Part shown: piece after piece, positions 12,101 through 23,460 of the stretch | Numbering within the stretch: the stretch's first letter is position 1 | Layout of the letters: every line of letters begins with the position of its first letter | NCBI GenBank assembly: GCA_009801085.1 | Contig: VNWV01000004.1 | Span: 1,426,001 to 1,490,000, forward strand | DNA: 64,000 bases | From: Lasiodiplodia sp. COLG20 | Taxonomy: Eukaryota; Ascomycota; Dothideomycetes; Botryosphaeriales; Botryosphaeriaceae | Reading direction: 5' to 3' | The notes under the pieces: model-generated | The model's database searches: none | What the model was told of the DNA's origin: nothing | The model's input: the letters and a program-made list of their open reading frames with translations, nothing else | Translations under genes and position numbers: made by a program

Positions 12101-13400
12101 AACAAGCTGGTAGGTGTCCTCTCGGTTGTGTACCGAAAATGCGCCCTGGTCCGATTGGTGCAATGCAGTTCAATTCAATGACGCTACCTGCGAGAGCCTC
12201 GGCTCGGCTCGCGCGCATGGATTTCAACTTAGATCCACTTGGGAAGCATAGACATCACACGCTATTCCTGTGACTATTAGACTCGCTCTGCCCCGCTATT
12301 CATCCAAGCACACTCCCGCAGACCCAGTGCCGCGGGCTTCCGGTAACGCTGAAGCCGCTGTGACTCAGAGAAGACTTCACTCTACGGCTTTACATTTTCT
12401 TCTTGACTTTTATTTCTAATTAAGAGCCATAAACCTCTCTACAGCTGTCCGTTTGTGAAAATACCCTAGGATCCGAGTGCACCACCATCGTCGAGTGTTG
12501 CATTACTTGAGAGCAAGATCCAGCGTAGCGCCGGTGACACCTAGCGGAACTTACAGAGAGCTAGAGCGACTGGATAGACCTCGTATAAGGACTAGCGCTT
12601 AAAGCCTCTAAGCGCGGCAGTTTCCGGCAGCATTTTACGCACACCTAGTAAGGGAGCGGTGGTCGAAGGGAAGTGACAGGCCCTATAATATCAGAATCTA
12701 GATACCGCTAACATATTTCTTAACCCCGTTGGTAGCGCCTTTTAGCTTGTAAATGCAGAAAGACGTATCGGAGAAGAAACGTCCCGACTCTATATAAAGA
12801 TTGCTTTTTTTAAAAAGGGGGAGGGGGTGGGGGTCTCTAGTTGTTACGACAGGGTTTACCGAATACGCTAACAGAGCAGGTCTCTAGGGCACAGAACGCG
12901 ACCGAGCGCCGAAGGCTTCGATACATGGTATCGTTAGCCTAGGACTGTATGAGACCGAGCTACGTTTTATCTAAATTTTTTCTAGCTTCTCACAATATAG
13001 TCTACGCAATTTCGCTCTTCGTATCCCTGTTACCGGCGTTCTGTCACGGCAATTGGGTTTGACAGCGACTCGACTCGGGGCCGCTAGTAGTAAAGCAATA
13101 GAATTTATCGAATTCTAAAGATATTGGTATCTAGGTCAAGCGTAATTGATATAAGTAAACAGAGCGTGGGAAGCAGATTACAGCCTAGTAGCGTTTCCTT
13201 AGAATTGATGGATTGATCTTTGGACAATTCAGTCGGTAGGGACCGGTATAGTAAAGTTCGCAAAGGCCGCAATGACACAGTACGGCTTAAGGTATGATGT
13301 TCTTATCGGAGGTGGTTAATTTTACGCAGCGGGTGAGCCCGAGGCTTTTTTTGGGGTTGGGGCGCTTAGACATAGTCCAATAAGTAATGGCCGTATGTGC
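12100..13400. repeat. TpA-rich, ORF-free DNA, possibly a RIP-decayed repeat
   Basis: This stretch has no ORF of 60 codons on either strand and is dense in cta, tag and ata triplets, unlike the GC-rich genic DNA around it. C-to-T change at CpA (repeat-induced point mutation) makes TpA, so the pattern fits an old inactivated transposon. No terminal repeat or protein remnant is recognisable, so this is inference only. A homopolymer cluster (T7, A5, G-runs) lies near 12806-12833. Confidence 0.3.
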
Positions 13401-14221
13401 TGTCTGATTCAGCCTTTGATGACGGCAATTACTATTCGGCCCCTATCCAGCAATCGTCACGGCGGAACGGCCCTTCTGCACGGAGCTTACCCGCAGCCCG
13501 CTCCTCCACGTGTTCCCGCTTACCTGTTTCTCCGGCTGGAACCTCGTCAAAACCATTTCCTCTAGCCACAGTTCGCTTCCCAAGAAACTCTCCAAAGTCG
13601 AGAATAGAAACTTTCGACATAGTGCAACTATGACGCGCGTGTAATCCACCCAGCTTGTTCGATAAGGAGCCGCCGTGGCGCGGGATGTTGAAATAATAAT
13701 CACGGAAGGATTATTTCAGCATCGCCTTTTGCATTTCAGCGCGGGAAACAGGAGTCTTGGCGATTCCACGAAGTTGGGTGCAGAGTTTCGCAAGCGTTTG
13801 AAATAAGTTCACAGGGGTAGTTGGAGTTGATCCCTGCAAAATGCTACCCCCTGTCGTTTGCAACTGATCGCTAAAACACCAAACCTTCGATAATGTCTTC
13901 CCATGGTCACATCTCCACTAAAAGCGCTGTTGTAGCCTGCTTGCAGCATCTGGAGCTATGTTAGGTATGCATACTGCCTGGTTGAGTATGCTAGAGGTAT
14001 GTAATGCATCATGTACGTATGAGAAGCGGGTAGGTGACGAAAGGAAACGAATAGCAGATTTCAACGGGCCAGGTTGGAGCAGGTTCAGTTTCAAATGGTC
14101 GTCATGAGAATTCGTTTCGATGATTTTTCTCTAATTGTAGCTTGTCCTTGTAGCTTTTCTCGGACCCGCCTTGCACCTTTCCGGAGGTCGTCTTGTTAGA
14201 TTACGACAAAGTGGCCATTCT
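13401..14221. other. Intergenic, 3' flank of ARO2
   Basis: No gene was recognised in this 0.8 kb. The part nearest 14221 is presumably the 3' UTR of the chorismate synthase gene on the minus strand. Confidence 0.5.
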
Positions 14222-15568
14222 CTACCGATCCGCCTCAATCCTTGCACCCTCGCCATTAGCCTGAGCACCTCCTCCAGTCAACGGGACCGTCTGCTTCAAT
14301 GGAGGTAGCAGACTGCGAGCCGTCTGTCGCGCCTGCTGGGCCAAAACTGCATCCATGAGCACAAGAGCCGCCATAGACTCAACAATCGGCACGGCGCGAG
14401 GCACCACGCAAGGGTCATGCCTTCCCTTCGCCTCCAGAACGCCATCTTCCTCGTCATACGTGGCGGTGCGCTGCGCCTGGCCGATGGTGGCTGGCGGCTT
14501 GAACCCGACATTGAAATAGATGTGTGCGCCGTTGGAAATTCCGCCCTGGATACCACCCGAGTTGTTCGTCTTAGTAGTCAGCCTCGGCCGGCCCTCGCCC
14601 GAGCCCGCCTTGATGAACGGGTCATTGTGGATAGAGCCAGGCACCTGGCAGCCGCCAAAGCCGGACCCAATCTCGAAGCCCTTGGTGGCAGGAATGCTAA
14701 GCATGGCATGTCCAAGCAGGGCCTCGAGCTTGTCAAAGCACGGCTCGCCGAGACCAGAAGGAACATTCCGTATCACGCAGCTCACCGTGCCGCCAATGCT
14801 GTCCTGCTGGTCCCTGTAGCGCTCCACAAGCTTCTTCATCCTCTCGCTGGCATCGTCGTCGGGGCAGCGCACGGGAAGGAACGAGTCGACCTTCTCGCGG
14901 CTGATCTCATCGATGAGCTTGAGGAACTCGGGATTCGTCGAGGCGGTCGGGTGCTCGGGGGTGGGCGGGAAGAGGAACTCATTGCCAATGGAAGCAGTAA
15001 AGGCGACGATCTCCACGCCGTACGCCTGGCGCAGGTACTTTTCAGCAATCGCTCCGGCAGCGACGCGTCCTGTGCGGACGTTAGCCACAACATGCGCAGA
15101 CGTCAAACGCATCCTTACCAATCGTCTCTCTCGCGCTGCTGCGGCCGCCACCGCTGCTTGCCTTGACACCATACTTTTCCAAGTACGTCCAATCGGCATG
15201 GCTTGGGCGCGGGTACAGATCCATCGTGCTGTTGCCATAGTCCTTGGGGCGTTGGTTCTCGTTCATGACACGCATGCCGATGGGAGTGCCCAGCGTCACA
15301 CCGAACTCGGTGCCTGACTGGATCTCGACACGGTCCTTTTCGTTTCGCGGAGTTGTGATTGCGCTCTGTCCCGGGCGACGACGGGTCATCTGGGGCTGGA
15401 TATCCGCCTCAGTGAGCTGCATGCCGGGCGGGCAGCCGTCGACAATGCAGCCCACGGAAAGGCAATGCGACTCGCCATAGCTGCGGCGTGGGTTAGCTCT
15501 GCGGTTGGCGGCGGGCGCAACATTAGAACGCACGTAGTGACGCGGAAGTGCGTGCCAAAGGTCGACAT
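14222..15568 (-). CDS. ARO2: Chorismate synthase
   Basis: It catalyses the last step of the shikimate pathway, 5-enolpyruvylshikimate-3-phosphate to chorismate, using reduced FMN. Three exons (15534-15568, 15119-15480, 14222-15069) give 414 aa, the usual fungal length. The introns are 53 and 49 bp. The first exon codes [11 protein letters not shown] and is completed across the intron to TTYGESHC. The three family signatures are visible: [14 protein letters not shown] near the N-terminus, [16 protein letters not shown] in the middle (spanning intron 2), and the C-terminal [17 protein letters not shown]. The start is the Met before STFG, as in other fungal enzymes. The neighbour at 15856 is on the same strand and unrelated in sequence. 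Confidence 0.95.
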
Positions 15569-15855
15569 GTTGGTGTGGTATCGGGGTCTGTACTGGTGAG
15601 GGCGCTGGTAGACGACAATGGGCTGCGATGACTGGAAAAATGGGCCGATCGTCGGCGGGAAACTGCGTCGGCGGAAAACGACCGACCTGTTCCTGCGGCA
15701 GAAAAAAAAGCGTAGGGCTGACGCCATGCGCGTGCCGCCCCCGGCACCTACCGTTTCGCTGCCCGGCCTGCACATGCATGCCCTTTCGAAGTAGAAAGTA
15801 GTCTCCACACGTGCATAAATGCAAGGCGCTAGATTGATCCGCCTCTATAGAGAAA

Positions 15856-16976
15856 TCACACCCCCATTCCTTTGCGCATGTTTTCCATGACGCTTACGAT
15901 GCTGTCGGCCATCCCACCCGCCTGGCTTTCTATCATCTCCACGTTCACTCTCTCCAGCGCGTTCTGCATGCCGTCCACCACCTCTCTATCCTCGAATATC
16001 TCCCCCATGTACTGGCCTTCATCCACCCAGTAAGCTGCGTTGCGCTCGCGCAACCCTTTGTCACGAGCCACCGTGTTTTTCATGGCGCCGAGCATGCTCA
16101 GCTTGCCTCTTAGACTCTCGATGATCCGTGTGTTCTCCTCGAGGCGCTCTGAGATTGTTGGTGGCATGGCCAGCCAGCGGTTGGTCGACGTCAAGTACAT
16201 GGCATAGCCCAGTAGACCATCCATCAGGGCAAATCCGATGTAGCGCAACGACCGCATGCGCCAGTAGAATGGTTCGAGATCGCCCAGGCGCAGCGCGGAT
16301 GAATTCTGCTTGTAGTTGTATGTGCCAGTCGCCCACACCTCAAGCGCTGCAAGAGCCACGCCGAGTATTGCAGCCCAAGTCCTCCACCGCGCACCCTCGG
16401 GTCCAGAGATGACCGAAGACGTAACGAGACCAAGCACGGCAAGATGAAGGAGGTGCGGTGCGAGGATTGAGGGCAGCGCGTAGTAGAAGTAGCTCGAGGG
16501 CTCATCCGAAGTGCAGAAGGGGCAGGTGGCCAACACAGACGGGCCGTATGCTAAGTATAGTAGTCTGGACTCGAGGTTGACAAATTTCGACTTGAGCGCC
16601 TCATCGACCGGGCTCAGCGGCCGGAGTTTGCCAAGGCGAACAAACAGTGTATCGGTGGGAATCTGCAGGCGCGAGGAGGTTGCTTGGAAGACGTTTTCGG
16701 GAGCAAAGTGCGGGAAGGAGGCGGCGAATGCGAGAATGGCGAATGCATACAGCACGTTGAGCGCAACTCCGACGCCTGGAGGCATGGGACGAATACGGCC
16801 ATGTGGGTTGCGGGAGGAGGCGCGGATGGATCTGTACAGCTGGATGACCTTTGGGAGGAGCATCGGGCCAAAGAAAATTAACAGGGACTTGAGCCTGGTG
16901 AGAGATGAGAGTCAGCGCGGCGCAGAGCTAGCGGAGAGGCGCAGAAGAGATACCCTGAAAGCGTGATTGCGACCAT
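15856..16976 (-). CDS. Conserved fungal multi-pass membrane protein of unknown function
   Basis: A 353-aa protein from exons 16954-16976 and 15856-16894 (59-bp intron). The 23-nt first exon codes MVAITLS and joins into a hydrophobic segment ([16 protein letters not shown]). Further hydrophobic stretches lie at about 50-70, 148-165, 170-185 and 225-243, so about five membrane spans are likely. The C-terminal 120 residues are soluble, charged and probably helical, with Met- and Glu-rich ends. I do not recognise a named family. The intact frame, clean splice sites and ordered spans argue that it is real. It shares a 182-bp promoter region with TAF13. Confidence 0.7.
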
Positions 16977-17158
16977 GGCGGCGTGCGGGTTGTTGCATGG
17001 GTGGAAGGTGGAATGCTCGCGGCGTGGGAGCTCCAAAGCTCCACGTCACAGCGCGGCCACTATTTCTCCTGCGGCGCGCGCCTGCGCCACAGCCTCGTCG
17101 GTCGCAAGCTTCGCCGCTCCACCACCCGCGTCCTCTTCCCCACCCAGCATCGCCCATC
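16977..17158. promoter_or_regulatory. Bidirectional promoter region
   Basis: These 182 bp separate the start codons of the membrane-protein gene (-) and TAF13 (+). Both promoters must lie here or inside the first exons. No TATA box is obvious; the stretch is GC-rich. Confidence 0.5.
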
Positions 17159-17733
17159 ATGACGGAGCCGCGCATGCGCATGCGGCAGAAGGGCCAGCAA
17201 TTCGACACGCGAGACCGTACGCGTGTCCACCCAGCCACTACGCGCTCACCTCTAACCTGCTCATAGTCGAGGCCTATCTGATCGCCTTTGGCGATGACCG
17301 CAACCCGCTGCCCGAGACCGTCCGCGTCCTAGACGAGATCATTACCGAGTATGTCCGGCCTTACCTCCATTAACACGAGCTCTGCTCTGATGTTATGGCC
17401 AGCTTCATCATCGAAACGTGTCACGAAGCCGCCCTCTGCGCGTCTTACTCCCGCCGCGCCAAGATCAAGGTCGACGACTTCAAATTCATCCTACGCAAAG
17501 ATCCCGTCAAGCTTGGCAGAGTGACGGAGCTGTTGAACAAGGAGAAGGAGATCAAGTCGCAGCGGAAGGTGTTTGCTGTCGACGACGAACAGATCGGCAA
17601 GGATGAGACGCAGAAGGAAGAGGTGAAAAAAGGCAAGCGCAAGGATGAACGCAAGGACGAGCGCAAGGACGAGCGCAAGGACGAGCGCAAGGACGAACGC
17701 GCGGCGAAGAAGGCGAAGAGCACCAGAGACTGA
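17159..17733 (+). CDS. TAF13: TFIID subunit 13 (TAF13)
   Basis: It is a histone-fold subunit of TFIID that pairs with TAF11 near TBP. Exons 17159-17216, 17267-17348 and 17403-17733 give 156 aa. The joins restore family sequence: D-LEAYLIAFGDD across intron 1 and IT-DFIIETCHEAA across intron 2, and the middle intron has a consensus GTATGT donor. The histone fold covers about residues 15-110, including PLPETVRVLDEI and KVDDFKFILRKDP. The last 50 residues are a very charged tail with five copies of a KDER-type tetrapeptide from a 12-bp tandem repeat. That tail is longer than in yeast or human TAF13 and is probably variable between strains (inference). Confidence 0.92.
17638..17700 (+). repeat. 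12-bp coding tandem repeat
   Basis: Five near-identical copies of cgcaaggacgag, each one Arg-Lys-Asp-Glu, at the end of TAF13. Only third-position-type changes (gat/gac, gaa/gag) separate the copies, which suggests recent or length-stabilised expansion. Confidence 0.9.
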
Positions 17734-17809
17734 GGCACCCATGTTCATGGCGAACGGCGTTGGAATGGCTTGATATACCCCGGCACAAACAATCTACGAC
17801 TGCATTATT

Positions 17810-18599
17810 CTACTGGCCAACGCGCTGCGCGTCGGGCTTCCATGCTTCGTCCTCCAGGCTCTTTAGGAACTCGTCGACGCTCACTCTCTCATCAACAATC
17901 TGGCGGCCATTGACTAAGTCGTTCTCGGTGACGCGCTTGTGCGCATCGGCCTCGTCCTTTGCAATGCCTGCTTTAACGTGCCTGCTCACAAGCCTGTTTC
18001 GGGCCGTGTCAAAGTCCACTTCTACGAACCACCGCTCATCCATCAAGAGGGCAGCCTCGCGCCAAGGGTCACGGTCCAGGGTCAAGTAGTTGCCCTCGAA
18101 GACGAGAACACGGGTGGTGGGTGCGATGGCGATGTCGTCGGCAACGGGATCCTTGGTGGCATGGTCGAAGCTCGGTGCATACAGCGTGTGGCTCTCCGGG
18201 GCCAGCGGCTTGCGCAGCTCCTTGACCAGAGTGAGGAAGCTGTCTCCGTCAAAGGTGAAGTGGGCGCCGCGGCGGGCGTGTGCCGTATGCGGGTCAGGCA
18301 TGGCGTCCAGCTGGGCACGCGACAGGTGGTATCCGTCCATGGGCACGAAAGCAGCAATGGACGGTTCGCCGGCGCTCACACCCGGCAGCTGAGCACGATA
18401 CAGGGCATTGATGCGCTTCACCACCTCGGCTGCGAGCGTCGTCTTTCCGCTGCCGGGGATGCCTGAGACGCCAATGAGCAGCCGCTGCGACCGCGGCAGT
18501 TGGTTGTATTTCTCTGTTCCAGTCAGCCACACGCACAGCAGTTGAGCAGGCCAACGTACCCCAGGTCTTTTTGACCAAACGATCCACTTGCTCCTCCAT
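17810..18599 (-). CDS. P-loop kinase of the uridine kinase/phosphoribulokinase class (Yfh7-like)
   Basis: A 247-aa protein from exons 18560-18599 and 17810-18513 with a 46-bp intron; the join gives KKTWEKYNQLPRSQR. Walker A is GIPGSGKTT at about 31-39. PMDGYHLSRAQLD, RRGAHFTFD, YAPSFDH and VFEGNYL match the order of motifs in uridine-kinase-like P-loop kinases such as yeast Yfh7. It probably phosphorylates a small metabolite, substrate unknown. The length is shorter than yeast Yfh7 but typical for filamentous-fungal members as I know them. Its stop lies 76 bp from the TAF13 stop, convergent. Confidence 0.85.
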
Positions 18600-18916
18600 T
18601 GTTGTGTGCGGCTTGCGGGGTGAGGGGCACGCCGCCTTTTCACGCATCGGCGGGGTCCACGCCGCGCCTCATGACGTCGAGCTTCGGGTAGAGCCTTCCG
18701 GCGGCTGCTTCCCGGTCGGGCAGGGCCACCCTTACCGACGCCGCACGTGTGCTGCATCCATACAGAGGGTATGCGAAGAATAGCTACGGCAATGGTGCCC
18801 CAGCTCAGAACAAAGCTATCGTCCGGACATCCCAACGATAGCTTCCTCCCACGGCATGAGCGAAAAACAAATCAATACCTCTCTCTACTCTGGCTACCTG
18901 CCTCCCTACTCTTACT
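18600..18916. other. Promoter region of the kinase gene and 3' flank of the DUF3431 gene
   Basis: These 317 bp hold no recognised gene. Both neighbours are on the minus strand, so this is 3' UTR followed by promoter. Confidence 0.5.
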
Positions 18917-20187
18917 TCAGCCTCCATCGTGTACCAGGTGGTGAAGATCCGCCCAGTTCAGCCCGCCATAGACATTCGCCCAGCACGACGCATACGTCGG
19001 ACAATGCACTGGCTCCTGCCCGAATAGAATGTGCCACAGGTACTCGAACACCCTTCCGCTATTGTCGTCATCAAGCTCCGTTTCCATCAACCATTGTCTG
19101 TACAGCACGTAGTCCTCCACCGGTCTTGCCATTATCTGGCGGCGTGACACTGCGAACTGTGCGCAGCAAGGCGCTGCGATCACTTCCGGGCACGGCGTGT
19201 CAAAAAAGAGCTCCCACACAGCCGTCATGTTCCTCTCGTACAGCCGATTGTCCGGCGTGTCTTGTCGGTACGGCTGCACTTCCGCCGGGCATCCAGGCCC
19301 AAGAGTACAGCGCAGGTTTGCGAAGCCCACGTCTTGCACGTAGTCGGTTTTGAGTGCCCTGAGCGCCACCATATTACTCCTCGCTGGCATCCCCGCCGAA
19401 TGCCAGAAGCGGTCCTTGTGGCTGTGAACGAACGCGACTGTCGACGGAAAGTTGCCGTAGTTTTCAATAATGTACGTCAGGTACACCATTGCCTGTCATC
19501 CATCCGTCAGCCATGCCGCTACTTCTCCTTGCGTTCTCTCTACATACCTCCTTGCCCTTGTTCATCGGCGTGTGTAGTGCTGCGGTCAAGTCATCCACAG
19601 CGTACACTGCATGCTGCCAGCTAAACCGCCATTAGTCTCATCAATCATCTCCTTGGCACCTCGTGCACTTACTCGGGCAGATTCTCCGCCACCCATGTTG
19701 TATCTTCCTCCGCCAATTTTCCCATCACCACAATCTTATCCGGAAGCTCCTGTAGAAACCCGCTCTTCGGTGCCTCCTCCTCGTCTGGTTCAACATTCCC
19801 CTCTTCGCTACCTCCCATCTCCGCATGGGGGTCAACCGCCTCATTCGTGTCTTCTGCTGGAGGCTGAACGTCGTTACTGTCGTCTGGCACCGGTATCCCC
19901 AGACTCTGGTCCGTTTCAGGTTCTGGTGTTGCTTCTGCTGTTGAGGCCGGGAAAGGGCGCGGTGTCTGTAGGGGAGTTGGTGTGCCGAATCCAATGTACT
20001 TTGGGTCGACACTCTTGGTTTCGCTGTTGCCCAGGTGGCCCTTCAATCCTGCAGCGATTCCATCTTTGAGGCCGTCGACATAGGCCCATCGTCCTTCCAG
20101 GTACGCAGAGTGGCGCAATATGGTAAAGATTGCCAGCAGGATCAGGGCGGTCGAAGCGAGGGTGCCAGCTCGAGCAGGAGTCTTCAT
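18917..20187 (-). CDS. DUF3431 family protein with N-terminal membrane anchor
   Basis: A 387-aa protein from exons 19673-20187, 19548-19620 and 18917-19492 (introns 52 and 55 bp). Residues 7-27 (TLASTALILLAIFTILRHSAY) are a single hydrophobic anchor, so the protein is probably a type II membrane protein of the secretory pathway. Residues 60-150 are acidic, Pro/Glu-rich and disordered. The C-terminal domain carries WQHAVYAVDD, EAMVYLTYIIENY, AFVHSHKDRFWH, CPEVIAAPCCAQFAVS and a Trp/Cys-rich end. This pattern fits the fungal DUF3431 family, which is glycosyltransferase-like in feel but biochemically undefined. The splice joins (ENLPE-DWQHAV, NKGKE-AMVYL) restore family sequence. Confidence 0.85.
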
Positions 20188-21912
20188 TTTTCAGGCGAGC
20201 CTAGCTCACCAGTTGTCGCTGCTCCAGCAGAAACATCAGTGTTTGCTTGGGAGACTCGGATGAGCAGCACCACTCGACACGCGCAAGACCATTGCTGATA
20301 TTAAGCCGGCTACATTGGGCCAGCCGGCCTCCAAACGTGACGCGCGGCGTAGTTACGCCGCTGTGGTCCGCCTCTCCCAGATGACACGACCACTTGAGAG
20401 GCGAAGCCAGGACTAAGCGCCTGCGTGTAGGGCAGGAGCCTGTTTCTCCCGAAAACTTATCAGAATTTGGCCCAGGACCACGCGTTCACAGTAGTAGGTC
20501 ATGTCGTCTAGCGTCGGTCGAATTAACCCGAAGCGGGTGTTGACGCAAGCACTTTCACCGTGCCTCACCACCACCCTCACCAACACCACCGCCGCCGCCG
20601 CAATCACTATTAACTACTGCTCTCGCTACTGCGCCGCTGCCGCTGCTAGTACCTGATGCTTCTTTCTACCTAAACTCCTCGTTGTGTTGTAAGTTACTCG
20701 CAGCGAAAGAGGTAGTACGTTCGGACATGCCATGGGGAGAAGTTCTTATCTGATTCATGCGCAGATTTCTTTGAGATTCGTCAAGTAGTTGGTACGTGAC
20801 AAAAGTAGAGCAGGACTGTACGTTGTCGTCTCCCCTTCTAAAGAACATCTTCAAATAGTCGTACTGCCAACGATGCAGTCTTCCGTTCGTCTACTAATCG
20901 TCTAGCCTACAGTGTTTCTTGCTGTATAGACAAAAGGCTCTTTCACTCCAATCAATTCAGGTCGCATTACTCTACTTGAGCAGAACGCGCGTAGTGCTTC
21001 GTCATCGTGGTCATTGCGCCAAGCTAATGCCTACAGCCTTATCCGTAGATATGCTATCTCAGCCGAAGGCTTGCGTGAGCTTGTTTCTCACTCGTGCCAT
21101 GGGTAGCTATCGTCTGGATGTAAATGTAGAATTGTTTATTCCACTGTGAGTGTAAGTTGAACAGCCAATCAAAGGCTGAACAGCCGCAGTGCCTCTACAT
21201 CTATCTGCTAGTCACCGTAAGGCTGACTCGTGGTTTCACCGCTTAGTTCGCTAATGATTCGCTCACTCCTAGTGGTTCGTTGCTGCTTCCACAAATGCTT
21301 CTTGGGGTAGGCGCCGTCATACCGCACCAATGGTAGCCAAATGTCCGCCTACCGTTCCTGCCTGTTAAAGAAGTAACCCAAAGTCGTCTGCGTGGTGTTT
21401 TCTTCGAATCTTCTGGGGTAAGAGAGGCTCCATAGAGCCGTTCCCTCTGCCATCTCCCACACTCTGAGCATTGCGAACGCTTGAAACCCCTTAGACCTCT
21501 TCTGCCGCTCCTGATGCTGGCCGGTGATGCATGCTGCTGCTACTCATTGCTAATGCTCGTCGCTTGGGTGCTGTTTGGCTTGAGCGGGAGTTACATTTCT
21601 TGCACGAGACACCACCTGGCTGTCGTTGTCAGAGATTGTCGGGACGCTGTTTAGGCCTATGGGGCTCTACGCTGTGGAAGCTGGGATGATGGACTCGCCG
21701 ATGTGCTGTTGTTCGATTCAGGTGGAGTTCGGGATGGAGGGCTTGAAGGAGTAGCTAACGGGATGCCACGGCTGGAGTGGTGCATCCTCGGAAGCGGAGC
21801 AGGAGCCGGAGTCTCGATTTAACGGGTAGAATGGCTACGTATTGTGCAGCGGGTACGGGTGTAGTGTCGCTCGGGGAGGTGAAGCGCAAAGAGGGGGTCA
21901 AGGGAAGTTCCC
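20188..21912. other. Start of gene-poor accessory block
   Basis: About 200 bp of promoter for the DUF3431 gene, then 1.5 kb without a supportable gene. A CAC/CGC trinucleotide-rich patch lies at about 20565-20600. Open frames are short and codon use is unlike the neighbouring genes. Confidence 0.5.
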
Positions 21913-22051
21913 AAACACGACCTCTTCCGGCGCTAAACGCCCCAAACCCGACCTTTGCTGCCTGGACACGACCCTCCACGCAAGTCCGTGTGGTTAGTGG
22001 TATTGGGTAAGGGTCGTTTTGGGGGCGTTCGACATGAAAGAGGTCGTGTTT
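21913..22051. repeat. Imperfect inverted repeat (hairpin), about 43-bp arms
   Basis: The outer ends are perfect 14-bp complements (aaacacgacctctt at 21913, aagaggtcgtgttt ending at 22051). Pairing continues inward with interruptions (cgccccaaacccgacc against gggtcgttttgggggcg). The motif ggtttgggtcg is shared with the 30-bp tandem array at 22805, so the two are probably related. Confidence 0.65.
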
Positions 22052-22433
22052 GATAATTGCCTCTTTGGAGCGTAAGACCGGCAAAAGGAGAAAGGAAACG
22101 GTAACCGTTACCGATAGCAAAGCGACCCGGCGGGCTCCTCCACCGCCACACTGCTGGGTTGAGAATTCAACGTTGTGGGATGCCGAGAGCCAGAAGAAAT
22201 GGCGCGTGCGGATACACTAGAACGAGTGTTGCTTTGAGAGTGTACTCGCAGCGGCTCGCTATTGTATGGAGAAGGCACTGCAGCCGATGCTCTACAAGGC
22301 GCCCGCGTCTGCGAGCTTCGCATGGCAGTCACGCTACTGTGGTAGTGGAAGGTGCGACGGCAGACCCGCTATGTAGCTACGGCCTCCGCCTTCCAGATTA
22401 GGGGTTTTTGAGCACGGACCACGGGTAGCTTTT

Positions 22434-22490
22434 AACGGCAACAATTGACTCTCCTTTGCTTCTGCTTGTTCAGGCCTCACTAGTACTGCT
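22434..22490 (+). repeat. Dispersed direct repeat, left copy
   Basis: About 55 bp, including ttcaggcctcactagtactgct, align with 33848-33904 (ggtcaggccttactagtagtgct) in the same orientation, 11.4 kb away. The two copies bracket the tandem-repeat block. Confidence 0.5.
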
Positions 22491-22804
22491 ATTGCCACAA
22501 CCTCTCTCGTTTCAACGCAGTCACTGCTACGATCATGCTGAGTCTCTATCTAAGCGTCCAACTCCTCGTCGCTACCTTCGTATTTGCCTCATGCAGCGCT
22601 CTACTCAAGCTTGGTGTGCACTCAATCGCGTTGATCTCCCCGCTAATGCTGGCTGTTCCGCGCGGTTTTCGCGCACTTCCATGCGTCGCGGCATGTATCC
22701 AATTCTGGTGGGCAAGCAGTGCGATTTGCGTGGTGTGCAGCCAGCTTGACAGGCATTGCGAGAGGTAACCCTCGTGTGCCTGTTGCCTCGAGTGCTTAGC
22801 TTAC

Positions 22805-23460
22805 CGATAGAGTAGCAACCTCTTCGCAATAAACGACCCAAAAGCAACTTCTTTCGCCATGAATGACCCAAATGCAACCCCTTTCGAAATGAACGACCCA
22901 AACTCAACATCTCTTCGCAACGGGCGACCGAAAAGCAACCTCTTTCCGCAATGGACGACCCAAAAGCGACCTCTTTTTGCAGTAAACGACCCGAATCCAA
23001 CCTCTTTTTGTAAAAGCGGCCTGTTTTCGTGATGTACGACCTAAACCGCAACAGACGACCCGAATCCAACCTACTTTTGTAACGAACAACCCAAGCTCAA
23101 CCTCTTCTCGCGATAGACGACCCAAACCCAACCTCATTTCGCAAGAAACGACCCAAACCCAACCTCTTTCATGGCAAATGACCCAAACCCAACCTCTTTC
23201 AAGGCAAACGACCTAAACCCAACCTGCTTCCGTGATATACGACCCAAACCCAACCTCTTTTCGCAATAGACGGCCCAAATCCAACCTCTTCTCACGATAG
23301 ACGACCTGAACCCAAACTGTTTTCGGGATGAATGACCCAAAAGCAACCTCCTTTCGTGGCGAATGACCCAAACCCAACCTCTTCGTGGCACGACCTAAAC
23401 TCAACCTCTTTCAAAACGCAAAGGCCTAAACCCAACTGCTCTTCGTAAGAAGTGACCCAA
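22805..23460. repeat. Degenerate 30-31-bp tandem array, about 22 units
   Basis: The plus-strand unit is close to gacccaaacccaacctcttt plus a variable 10 bp. About 22 units are recognisable. On the minus strand a 30-bp unit codes a decapeptide VGFGSFAMKE, but 31-bp units and substitutions break the frame repeatedly. So it is either a decayed coding repeat or a minisatellite that happens to be open. It is not a CRISPR: there are no conserved repeats separated by unique spacers. Confidence 0.85.

Noticed and set aside
23140..23300. Telomere-like GGGTTTGGGTC repeats
   Set aside because: Fungal telomeres are TTAGGG-type; here the unit is 30 bp and the G-rich words are part of a longer repeat.
22805..23460. 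CRISPR-like array
   Set aside because: Units are contiguous, 30-31 bp, degenerate along their whole length, with no unique spacers and no cas genes; the host is a eukaryote.
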